DNA of 64,000 nt, from contig CALLAC010000008.1 in the NCBI GenBank assembly GCA_938002655.1, positions 62,001 to 126,000 of the forward strand, in the 5' to 3' direction. The stretch comes from an uncultured Cytophagales bacterium. GTDB lineage: Bacteria; Bacteroidota; Bacteroidia; Cytophagales; Thermonemataceae. Below are positions 36,962-44,537 of the stretch, piece after piece. The notes under the pieces are model-generated. The model made no database searches and had not been told where the DNA came from. It worked only from the letters and a program-made list of their open reading frames with translations. The translations under genes and the position numbers were made by a program. Each line of letters starts with the position of its first letter. The first letter of the stretch is position 1.

Positions 36962-38674
36962 TTACCATTTTTCCCAATTTGCCAAGATTTGTTCTATATC
37001 TTGGTGCAAAAAGCGGTCTTGCTGTATGAAGCCAATGAGCTTATCTAATTTTTTGTGAAGTTTTTGGGTTTCTTTACCAAGTTTTACTTTGAAACCAATA
37101 TGAGCAAGTTGTTTGGTACGCAAGTGTAGAGCCTGATGAGCGGTAAGCATTAAAATAGCAACTATTTTGCGTACATTTTCTATCATTTCGAGGGCTTGTC
37201 TGCCTGCAATGCTTCCCATGCTTACGTGGTCTTCTTGGTTGGCACAAGTAGGAATAGAATCTACCGAAGCAGGATGAGCAAGTACTTTGTTTTCAGAAAC
37301 TAAACTTGCCGCTACGTATTGGGGTATCATTAGCCCCGAATGTAGCCCCGAAGTATCTGCCGCAAGAAAAGCGGGCAGGCAATCGTTAGTGGCTTCATCT
37401 ACAAGTTTGTTGATTTGCCTTTCAAAGAGGTTTCCCATTTCAGCAATACCTATTTTGAGATAATCTAGTGCCAAAGCCAAAGGTTCGCCGTGAAAGTTGC
37501 CACCTGAAACTACTGCTTCGCTTTCAGGAAAAATCAGAGGGTTATCTACTACGGCATTGAGCTCTGCTTCAATGATATTTTCGGCGTGCTGAATGGCTTG
37601 CAAGCAAGCTCCCAAAACCTGTGGCGTACAACGCACCGAATAAGCATCTTGGGGTGTGATTTTCTTTTCTGCAAAAGTTAAAATGTTGTGCAAACTCAGC
37701 CAAGCATAAGATAAATGCTCTTCTTGGGGCAAATAATGCTTCAAAAATGTAATTGACTGAGCGGCGTCTTGTAGTTTTTTAAGAATTTCTCGACGATGCT
37801 CGTCAGTAAGGTGAGGTTGTATTTTATCGAAAATTGATTTGACAATTTCGGTGCTTTCTATGCCTAAAAGGTTAGAGTTTTCGGTAAATTGATGGATAAT
37901 TTGTACAATTTTGAGTTGTTCTCGGTGTTTTCGGGCTCGGTGCAAGCGTTTATCGAAGGCTTGCTTTCTAGCTCCGAGAGCCTCGAACATCATACAAGCG
38001 GCTTTAAGCCCTTTGTAGAGAGCATCTTTGGCTTGATACACTGCCCAAACCCCCAATGCCGCCATTATGCTTGTTCCATTGAGCAAGGCAATCCCTTCTT
38101 TGTGTTCGAGTTCTAAGGGGGCTAAATCAAATTTTTCTAAAGCCTCTTTTCCTGATAGAATTTGCCCTTCTACTTCGGCAAAACCTTCACCTATCAGTAC
38201 CAAAGCCATATGAGCCAAAGGACATAAATCGCCACTTGCCCCTACCGAACCTTGCGAAGGAATAAGAGGATGAATGCGTAAGTTCAGCAAATGAGCTAAT
38301 AAATTAACAGTTTCGATTTTTACTCCCGAATAGCCCGCCAGTAAGGTATTCAGACGGATAAGCATTATTGCTCGTACAATTTCGGAGCCAAATGGCTTCC
38401 CTACTCCGCAAGCGTGAGAAAGCAAAAGGTTTTTTTGCAGTTTTTTGGCAACTTCGTAGTCTTCTATTACTTTGGAAGCATTTGCCCCAAAACCTGTGGT
38501 TACGCCATAAATAATTTTCTTTTCGGCTACTTGTTTTTGAATAAAATCACGGCTTTTTTGTATTTTAGCATAGCATTCCTTAGCTATTTTGACCTCTGCT
38601 CCTTGCCAAGCTACCTGAATTACCTCATTGAGGCTCAATTTATTACCATTCAGTACGATTGCATTGCTTTTCAT
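36962..38674 (-). CDS. hutH: Histidine ammonia-lyase-family protein with extra internal segment
   Basis: HutH removes ammonia from histidine to give urocanate, via an MIO cofactor. The Ala-Ser-Gly triad that forms MIO is at residues 146-148 (GASGDL). Substrate-side signatures favour histidine: LLLSHACGVG (His87, as in HAL) and ANQEDHVS (Glu in the active site). The protein is about 570 residues, against roughly 510 for most bacterial HutH; the extra residues lie in the middle (about 280-360, FDKRLHRARKHREQ... to DAYSVRC). The frame stays open 71 codons upstream, but ATG 38674 matches the family. No other hut gene is present. Confidence 0.88.
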   Translation of the reverse strand: MKSNAIVLNGNKLSLNEVIQVAWQGAEVKIAKECYAKIQKSRDFIQKQVAEKKIIYGVTTGFGANASKVIEDYEVAKKLQKNLLLSHACGVGKPFGSEIVRAIMLIRLNTLLAGYSGVKIETVNLLAHLLNLRIHPLIPSQGSVGASGDLCPLAHMALVLIGEGFAEVEGQILSGKEALEKFDLAPLELEHKEGIALLNGTSIMAALGVWAVYQAKDALYKGLKAACMMFEALGARKQAFDKRLHRARKHREQLKIVQIIHQFTENSNLLGIESTEIVKSIFDKIQPHLTDEHRREILKKLQDAAQSITFLKHYLPQEEHLSYAWLSLHNILTFAEKKITPQDAYSVRCTPQVLGACLQAIQHAENIIEAELNAVVDNPLIFPESEAVVSGGNFHGEPLALALDYLKIGIAEMGNLFERQINKLVDEATNDCLPAFLAADTSGLHSGLMIPQYVAASLVSENKVLAHPASVDSIPTCANQEDHVSMGSIAGRQALEMIENVRKIVAILMLTAHQALHLRTKQLAHIGFKVKLGKETQKLHKKLDKLIGFIQQDRFLHQDIEQILANWEKW

Positions 38675-38782
38675 ATTTGTTTGCTTATTTGTTTTTTGAG
38701 AAAATTGTTTGGCTTCAAATTTAATACTTTTTCGTTGAGTGCGAACGTGAGAGGGGTATAAAGATAGTTGAGCAAATTCTTT

Positions 38783-38790
38783 TATCTTTG
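38783..38790 (+). promoter_or_regulatory. Candidate -7 promoter element before ABC ATPase
   Basis: TATCTTTG matches the Bacteroidota -7 form TAnnTTTG in the divergent hutH/ABC gap, 22 bases before the ABC ATPase start codon. No convincing TTTG is seen at the expected -33 site. Confidence 0.4.
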
Positions 38791-38812
38791 CCAAAACTTT
38801 ATCTACAAACCG

Positions 38813-39526
38813 ATGCAGTTTTTTATACAACTTTTGCAAGTAGCTAAAATATATTGGAATGGCGAAATTGCTACAAAAGCCTTGCAAGGAGTAGATTTGA
38901 ACGTTCAGAAGGGCGATTTTTTAGCAATTATGGGACCTTCGGGCTGTGGAAAATCTACTTTGCTCAATATCATTGGGCTTTTGGATATGCCTACTTCGGG
39001 TGAGCACTGGTTTTTAGGACAAAAAATGACTAAACTCAATGAAAAGCAGCGTGCCGAATTCCGAAAAAGAAATATTGGCTTTGTTTTTCAAAATTTTAAT
39101 CTCATTGATGAACTTACCGTACAAGAGAATGTAGAACTGCCTCTGATGTATTTGGGGTATTCTCGCAAAGAACGCAAGCAAAAAGCCTATGAAATGCTTG
39201 AAAAGCTCAAGTTGGCTCATAAATCAATGTATTTTCCTTCACAACTTTCAGGAGGAGCTCAACAAAAAGTAGCTATAGCACGGGCTTTGTGCATAGAGCC
39301 ACAAATCTTACTTGCCGATGAACCCACAGGAAATTTAGATAGCAAAAATAGCGAAGAAATTATGCAAATTCTTTGGCAATTGAACCAAGAAGGAGCAACT
39401 ATTCTGATGGTTACTCATTCGGCTCAGGATGCCAGCTATGCTCATCATATCATTGATATGCTAGATGGTATGATTGTAGGCAGGCAGTCGCTCAACACTC
39501 GGCCACATAATCTTGCAAATAGCTAA
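38813..39526 (+). CDS. ABC transporter ATPase, LolD/MacB-like
   Basis: A 237-residue ATPase subunit of the MacB/LolD type, which drives lipoprotein or macrolide/peptide export through an FtsX-like permease. Walker A is GPSGCGKST, Walker B ILLADEPTGNLDS and the signature LSGGAQQKVAIARAL. The signature has Ala and Lys where LSGGQQQR is usual. ATG 38813 (MQFFIQ) is preferred to a 15-codon upstream extension. The permease is not adjacent; the FtsX permease at 28658 is one possible partner. Its 3' end overlaps the convergent dehydrogenase gene by 35 bases. Confidence 0.93.
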   Translation: MQFFIQLLQVAKIYWNGEIATKALQGVDLNVQKGDFLAIMGPSGCGKSTLLNIIGLLDMPTSGEHWFLGQKMTKLNEKQRAEFRKRNIGFVFQNFNLIDELTVQENVELPLMYLGYSRKERKQKAYEMLEKLKLAHKSMYFPSQLSGGAQQKVAIARALCIEPQILLADEPTGNLDSKNSEEIMQILWQLNQEGATILMVTHSAQDASYAHHIIDMLDGMIVGRQSLNTRPHNLANS

Positions 39527-40694
39527 ATTTTTCGGTGAGTTTGCCATTTTCGGCAATCGTAGCTCTTTGCAAAACCCCTTCTGGGTCTCCATTGAAAAAA
39601 TGCGGCAACACTCGCTGAATAAATTGCTCGCCAAAGTCTTCCGAAGCACTGAAAGGTAATTCTGTGGGTAAATTATCCACTGCCATAACAGTAATATTTT
39701 CAGGGTTGCTAAAAGCTCTTTCTTCTTGAAAAGTTTTTCGGTTGAAGTCGTACAGAGGATCTGCAATGGTAGAGACTCGCAAAGTAGTGGGGATAGAGCC
39801 GCCAACGTCGCACGTAATGTCTGCAATCACACGAATACGGAAATTTTCGTTTTGAGTATCTGATAGTTCAAAAAGTTTGGGTGCTTTGGGATGCCAGAAA
39901 TGTGTAGAAATGAACAAATCGGTGCAGTAAGCAAATTTTAGAAAGTCTCCTTCAAAAAATTCAGGATTATCGTAAAAAACTTCGAAAGGAATTTTGGGGT
40001 GTTTGGGTTTGTAATAATGCGAAGAAGCCAATTGCACAAAAACTGCTTCTGGAAAATCTTTTTCCAAATACTCCTGAACGCTTACCTGTCGTATGCCTAT
40101 GGCATGCAGAATTTCTAAGGCTCCTTTGCCCGAACGTCCTCTGCCTGTAAGAGCAATTTTGATAGGGGGAAGTTTGACTTTTTTGAGTTCAGCGAGCAAC
40201 TCGTTATAACTTTTGCAATCAATAGCTCGGTGTAATTCAAAAAGTTTGTATTTTAGCCCCCAAGTCCGTAGAGCGTGGTAAGCTCCTACAATACCTGCAT
40301 AACGTCCGAAGGCAATAATTCTTTCTCCGTTTTTATCGGTGAGGCACTCGTAGTCTATCAGACGGATATTTTTTGCCAAAATAGCTTGTAACAATGCTCG
40401 ATTAGCTGGCTGTTTTTTGATAGTATGTGAAAAAAACATATAAGTTTTTTCGGGAATAAGGTCTTTGATAGGAACTTCTTTTACGCCTATCAAAACATCA
40501 CAATCGTCCATATTTTCTACTATGGGTAAGCCCAAGGCTTCGTATTCTTCGTCTTTTACACAGCGAACTACACTAGACTGAACTAACACTTTTACATCAG
40601 GGAAATGTTCTTGAATGTATTTGCATTGATGAGGTAAGAGTACCACACGCCTATCCACAGGCACTTTGCCTTCGCGTAATATACCGAGTTTCAT
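39492..40694 (-). CDS. Saccharopine dehydrogenase (lysine-forming)-like oxidoreductase
   Basis: A 400-residue AlaDH/PNT-type enzyme of the LYS1 group, which splits saccharopine into lysine and 2-oxoglutarate with NAD+ or catalyses a related reaction. Features are LGILREGKVPVDRRV at the N-terminus, the substrate-loop FFSHTIKKQ, the Rossmann glycine motif ALTGRGRSGKGAL and ADITCDVGG. Alanine dehydrogenase is a less likely alternative. Other lysine genes are not nearby. The 3' end overlaps the ABC ATPase gene by 35 bases on the opposite strand; it diverges from the bifunctional nuclease gene. Confidence 0.85.
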   Translation of the reverse strand: MKLGILREGKVPVDRRVVLLPHQCKYIQEHFPDVKVLVQSSVVRCVKDEEYEALGLPIVENMDDCDVLIGVKEVPIKDLIPEKTYMFFSHTIKKQPANRALLQAILAKNIRLIDYECLTDKNGERIIAFGRYAGIVGAYHALRTWGLKYKLFELHRAIDCKSYNELLAELKKVKLPPIKIALTGRGRSGKGALEILHAIGIRQVSVQEYLEKDFPEAVFVQLASSHYYKPKHPKIPFEVFYDNPEFFEGDFLKFAYCTDLFISTHFWHPKAPKLFELSDTQNENFRIRVIADITCDVGGSIPTTLRVSTIADPLYDFNRKTFQEERAFSNPENITVMAVDNLPTELPFSASEDFGEQFIQRVLPHFFNGDPEGVLQRATIAENGKLTEKFSYLQDYVAEC

Positions 40695-40837
40695 AGAAAA
40701 TGTTTGCGTTGTTTGAAAAATCTACAGCATTTTGCCATTTGAAGTTGAAAAGGCAATTTTCTTACATTTTTTTTGCAAAATTAAACTTTTTGCTTTAATT
40801 TTGTAATGTAAAAATAACCATATAAAACTTTTTGAAA

Positions 40838-41434
40838 GTGAGCAAGATACGTTTGGAAATATTAGGTTTATCTTCGGGTCAAACGCAATCAGGCTCTTTT
40901 GCACTGATTATGAGTGAAAAGAATGGCAACAGGCGATTGCCTATCATTATTGGAATGTTTGAGGCTCAGGCTATTGCTATTGAAATAGAGCGTATCACTC
41001 CTAATCGCCCTATGACACACGACTTGTTTCGTAGTTTTTTAGATTCTTTTGAAATTCGTCTTGCAGAAGTTATTATTACCGATTTACGAGAGGGTGTTTT
41101 TTATGCCAAAATGGTATGTATAAGCGAAGATAGAAAAATAGAAATAGATGCTCGCCCTTCCGATGCCATTGCTATTGCCTTGCGTATGAATGCTCCTATT
41201 TATACCTACGAAAGTGTTTTACAAGAAGCGGGTGTTATTTTAGAAGATGAGCCCTCCTCTATGGAGATGGAAAATGAAGAGATTTCGTATAATCCTCATC
41301 CAACAACACTCAAAGAATATTCTGATGATCAACTTTACCAGTTTCTGAACAAAGCCTTAGAAGAAGAAGACTACGAGAAAGCCGCTGAAATACGCGACGA
41401 GCTTGGCAAACGTGAAAAGAAACGTCGCAGGTAA
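40838..41434 (+). CDS. Bifunctional nuclease-family protein with UvrB/UvrC motif
   Basis: A 198-residue BFN/DUF151 protein. The N-terminal domain (about 1-135) has the conserved SGQTQSGSFALIM, NRRLPIIIGMFEAQAI and DARPSDAIAIALR motifs. After an acidic linker a C-terminal UvrB/UvrC motif (EEEDYEKAAEIRDEL) is present, as in Bacteroidota members. Plant BFN proteins have RNase and DNase activity; the bacterial role is unclear. Start is a non-ATG codon: GTG 40838 (VSKIRLEIL) or TTG 40832. The next gene starts right after the stop. Confidence 0.9.
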   Translation: MSKIRLEILGLSSGQTQSGSFALIMSEKNGNRRLPIIIGMFEAQAIAIEIERITPNRPMTHDLFRSFLDSFEIRLAEVIITDLREGVFYAKMVCISEDRKIEIDARPSDAIAIALRMNAPIYTYESVLQEAGVILEDEPSSMEMENEEISYNPHPTTLKEYSDDQLYQFLNKALEEEDYEKAAEIRDELGKREKKRRR

Positions 41435-42058
41435 ATGGCTGTTTTTTGGAAAGCAGAAGAAAGCCAAATCAAATATTTTATTTGGCACATTGTTGAGCCT
41501 TTGGAAAAACTTGTCTCTCATTTATACCCCCAAGAAATAGAAGAACTTGCTCATATTCAGGTTTTAGAGAAAAAATATGAATATGCCGCTGTCAGAAATC
41601 TCATGCAACATATAGCTTTCCAAGAGCATTTCACTTACGTCTCTATTCAAAAAGATGAAAATGGTAAACCTTTTTTACCTACTATACCTTTGGAAATTTC
41701 CATTTCTCATGCTTTTCCCTTTGTTGCAGTAGCCTTAGCTTCAAAACCTTTGGGAATTGATATTGAAAAAAAGCAAGAAAAAATCCGTATAGTGGCTCGG
41801 CGTGTTTTTTCTGAAAAAGAATTGAGCCTTGCCCAAAACGATTTAAATCTGCTTACTCAGCTATGGACTGCCAAAGAGGCAATATACAAGGCTTATAGCC
41901 GAAAAGGGATTGCTTTCAAAGAAAACATTATTTGTGATTTTTGTTCTGGAAAGCGAATTTTTTGCAAGGCTTGGATAAAAAAAGAAGGTTTTTCTGTAGA
42001 ATACACATTATATCATCACGCTTTTGCTCCTACGCATCATTTATGTATTGCTTTTTGA
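41435..42058 (+). CDS. 4'-phosphopantetheinyl transferase, Sfp-type
   Basis: This enzyme moves phosphopantetheine from CoA to a carrier protein, making holo-ACP. The 207-residue protein has the two Mg-binding motifs of the Sfp superfamily: GIDIEKK (about 108-114) and WTAKEAIYKAYSRKG (about 149-163). The ATG follows the upstream stop without a gap, so the two genes are co-translated. Whether it serves fatty acid ACP or a specialised pathway cannot be decided; no PKS or NRPS is in the window. Confidence 0.92.
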   Translation: MAVFWKAEESQIKYFIWHIVEPLEKLVSHLYPQEIEELAHIQVLEKKYEYAAVRNLMQHIAFQEHFTYVSIQKDENGKPFLPTIPLEISISHAFPFVAVALASKPLGIDIEKKQEKIRIVARRVFSEKELSLAQNDLNLLTQLWTAKEAIYKAYSRKGIAFKENIICDFCSGKRIFCKAWIKKEGFSVEYTLYHHAFAPTHHLCIAF

Positions 42059-42059
42059 G

Positions 42060-42623
42060 CTATTTTTTGGTTTGAAGTTGTAAGCTCAATGCAAAAATCG
42101 TTTGCCCTTGTGGGCTGAAATCAATTTTAGGAAGCCAACGCAGGCTCAAATCATCACTGACATCAAAGGTGTAAAAATGAGCATCTACAATGGCATCAAC
42201 AATGGTAAGTCCGTAAAATACTACTCCTGCGATAATGAGTTGTTCTTTATTTCTGCGAAATTGATTGCGAAGTGCTTCGGCGGCAGTGATATTGATTTGT
42301 TGCGGATTGCCCGTCAAAACTGCCTCTTGATATACACTTTTGAAATACTGATAGTAGCTATTATTCCAATAAATGCCATAAGTTATTGCCGCCGCACCGC
42401 CATATACAATAGGCAATTTCCAATATTTTTTATTGTAAATTTGCCCCCAACTGGGCAAAACTGCCGCTCGAAAAGCCGCTTCACGAGGCCGATTGATGAG
42501 GCTTTTGCTGTGTTTGAGCGTATCTTGTGCTTGCAAATGGCTACTGGCGAGCCAATATAGCAAAAAAGTCAAGGAATAGAAGTATTTTTTGAGCTCTTGT
42601 TGGGTTTCTATCCTGGTTGTCAT
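42060..42623 (-). CDS. DUF5683 membrane protein
   Basis: A 187-residue membrane protein of the Bacteroidota DUF5683 family, recognised by the motif AVLPSWGQIYNKKYWKLPIVYGG (about residues 53-75 in part). A signal-like hydrophobic N-terminus and two further membrane segments (about 73-90 and 128-146) are seen. The gene follows parB by a 4-base overlap in a parA-parB-DUF5683 order that is common in the phylum; the function is unknown. Confidence 0.85.
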   Translation of the reverse strand: MTTRIETQQELKKYFYSLTFLLYWLASSHLQAQDTLKHSKSLINRPREAAFRAAVLPSWGQIYNKKYWKLPIVYGGAAAITYGIYWNNSYYQYFKSVYQEAVLTGNPQQINITAAEALRNQFRRNKEQLIIAGVVFYGLTIVDAIVDAHFYTFDVSDDLSLRWLPKIDFSPQGQTIFALSLQLQTKK

Positions 42624-43489
42624 AATTGCAATAGCTCTAAAATTCGGTTCAAATCTTCTGTGGAATGGAAAGGAATTTTGATTTCACCTTGACTTTTGCT
42701 ATTGGCTTTAATTACAATTTTAGTACCAAAATGTGAGGAAAGTTTTTGTTGCAACTGCTTGATTTCGTACGAAACTGAGCTTTCTGCTGTTTTTTTCTGT
42801 TTGTTTTTGGGCGAAGCCAAATCTCGTACCAAATTTTCTACGGCTCTTACTGATAGGTCTTCGGCAAGAATTTTTTTCAGGATAGCAATTTGCGTATCTG
42901 GATTTTCTACGTTGATGATAGCTCGGGCATGTCCCATGCTGATTTGTTTATCACGCAAAGCGGCTTGAATAATTGGAGGTAGCTTGAGCAAGCGTAAGTA
43001 ATTGGTTATAGTTACACGATTTTTACTTACTCGTTCGCCCAGTTCTTCTTGCTTGAGGTTGCACTCGGTAATAAGCCTTTGATAGCTTAAAGCAATTTCT
43101 ATGGGGTTGAGGTTTTCTCTTTGGATATTTTCTATGAGAGCCATTTCCAACATTTGTTGGTCATTGGCAGTACGAATATAAGCGGGAATGGTTTTCAGCC
43201 CGGCCCTTTTTGATGCTTGCAAGCGTCTTTCGCCTGAAATAAGCTGATATCGGCCTTCTTCTAATTTGCGTACCGTAATGGGCTGTATAATACCTTGCGT
43301 TTTAATAGACTCTGTAAGTTCTTGCAGGGCTTCTTCATCAAAATCGGTACGAGGCTGATAAGGATTGACTTCAATGGCATTGACATCTATTTCGTTGATG
43401 CTTGCTTGCGGCAAAGTTTGATTTTCTTCTATAACATTAGAATCAGATAACAAAGCCCCCAAACCTCTTCCTAAAACACTTTTTTTCAT
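42620..43489 (-). CDS. parB: Chromosome-partition protein ParB
   Basis: ParB is a CTP-dependent clamp that spreads from parS sites and works with ParA to move the chromosome origin. The 289-residue protein starts with GRGLGALL, the ParA-interacting arginine motif, then the CTP-binding ISGERRLQAS and ENIQREN boxes, an HTH (ERVSKNRVTITNYL) and a C-terminal dimer domain. It overlaps DUF5683 by 4 bases and follows parA by 15. I found no TGTTTCACGTGAAACA-like parS in the window. Confidence 0.96.
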   Translation of the reverse strand: MKKSVLGRGLGALLSDSNVIEENQTLPQASINEIDVNAIEVNPYQPRTDFDEEALQELTESIKTQGIIQPITVRKLEEGRYQLISGERRLQASKRAGLKTIPAYIRTANDQQMLEMALIENIQRENLNPIEIALSYQRLITECNLKQEELGERVSKNRVTITNYLRLLKLPPIIQAALRDKQISMGHARAIINVENPDTQIAILKKILAEDLSVRAVENLVRDLASPKNKQKKTAESSVSYEIKQLQQKLSSHFGTKIVIKANSKSQGEIKIPFHSTEDLNRILELLQL

Positions 43490-43504
43490 CTTTTTTTGTT
43501 TTGG

Positions 43505-44275
43505 TTATGCTAATTTATTTTTTTCTAAAATTTCTTTGGCAAGTTCCATATAGCTTGCCGCTCCTTTGCTAGTAGAATCGTGCTGAATAGCAGGCAAGCC
43601 AAAACTGGGCGATTCGCTCAGTCGTACATTTCGAGGAATGACTGTTTTGAATACCATTTTTTTGAAATGATTGCTCACATCTTCTACTACTTGTGTAGAA
43701 AGCCTTACACGCGAATCGTGCATTGTGAGCAAGATGCCTTCTATTTCAAGTTTGGTATTGAGGCGAGACTGAATGATTTTGATAGTATTCAACAGTTTGC
43801 CGAGCCCTTCGAGAGCAAAATATTCACATTGTACAGGGATAATCACCGAATCGGCGGCAGTAAGGGCATTTACCGTGATAAGCCCGAGCGATGGCGAGCA
43901 ATCTATAATGATAAAATCGTAAAGGTCTTTGATAGGGTGCAAAACTTTTTTCATTTTTTCTTCTCTATTCTCCAAATTTATCATTTCTACCTCTGCACCA
44001 ACCAAATCAATGTGGGAAGGGACAAGAAAGAGTTTTTCAATGGAGGTGTTCAAAATAGTGTCGTTGATATTAGCTTCTTCCACCATACATTCGTAAATAC
44101 TACTTTGGATTTGCTTAGGATTGTGCCCTAAACCGGAAGTAGAGTTGGCTTGGGGGTCTGCATCTACAAGCAAGGTACGAAAACCTAAAATAGCAAGGCT
44201 TGCGGCTAAATTGATAGCAGTGGTGGTTTTTCCAACGCCTCCTTTTTGGTTGGCAATCGCAATAATTTTACCCAT
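43505..44275 (-). CDS. parA: Chromosome-partition ATPase ParA
   Basis: ParA forms ATP-dependent gradients on the nucleoid that pull ParB-parS complexes. The 256-residue protein has the deviant Walker A KGGVGKTT (residues 11-18), Walker A' LLVDADPQ and Walker [12 protein letters not shown]. No N-terminal DNA-binding domain is present, as in chromosomal ParA/Soj. It heads parA-parB-DUF5683 on the minus strand. Confidence 0.96.
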   Translation of the reverse strand: MGKIIAIANQKGGVGKTTTAINLAASLAILGFRTLLVDADPQANSTSGLGHNPKQIQSSIYECMVEEANINDTILNTSIEKLFLVPSHIDLVGAEVEMINLENREEKMKKVLHPIKDLYDFIIIDCSPSLGLITVNALTAADSVIIPVQCEYFALEGLGKLLNTIKIIQSRLNTKLEIEGILLTMHDSRVRLSTQVVEDVSNHFKKMVFKTVIPRNVRLSESPSFGLPAIQHDSTSKGAASYMELAKEILEKNKLA

Positions 44276-44371
44276 AATATTTTAGAGATAGAGTATGCAG
44301 TAAAGGTAAATACTTGAATTTAAGAATTTTAAACCTGTAAACAAATGAAAATGCCAAATAAGCTAACATAT

Positions 44372-44398
44372 TTTGCTGTTCAAAAATAAATAAATTTG
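44372..44398 (+). promoter_or_regulatory. Upstream promoter P1 of the peptide-binding lipoprotein gene
   Basis: TTTG (44372-44375), a 15-base gap, then TAAATTTG (44391-44398) give the exact Bacteroidota -33/-7 pair. The predicted leader is about 130 bases. Confidence 0.6.
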
Positions 44399-44430
44399 GG
44401 AAAAAATGTTTTTTTTTGAAAAAAGTTTAG

Positions 44431-44457
44431 TTTGCTTTTCAAAAAAATATATCTTTG
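44431..44457 (+). promoter_or_regulatory. Downstream promoter P2 of the peptide-binding lipoprotein gene
   Basis: TTTG (44431-44434), a 15-base gap, then TATCTTTG (44450-44457) repeat the same geometry 59 bases after P1. The predicted leader is about 75 bases. Confidence 0.65.
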
Positions 44458-44537
44458 CAGAAGTTTGAAACTGCAAAAGTATTTTAAAAATCGCTTGCAA
44501 ATATAGGAAATTTGTTCAAATTTACCTTAAAAATTTT

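Noticed and set aside
38675-38887. N-terminal extension of HutH by 71 codons
   Set aside because: The extension is basic, crosses the divergent promoter region and lacks homology to HutH, while ATG 38674 matches the family start.
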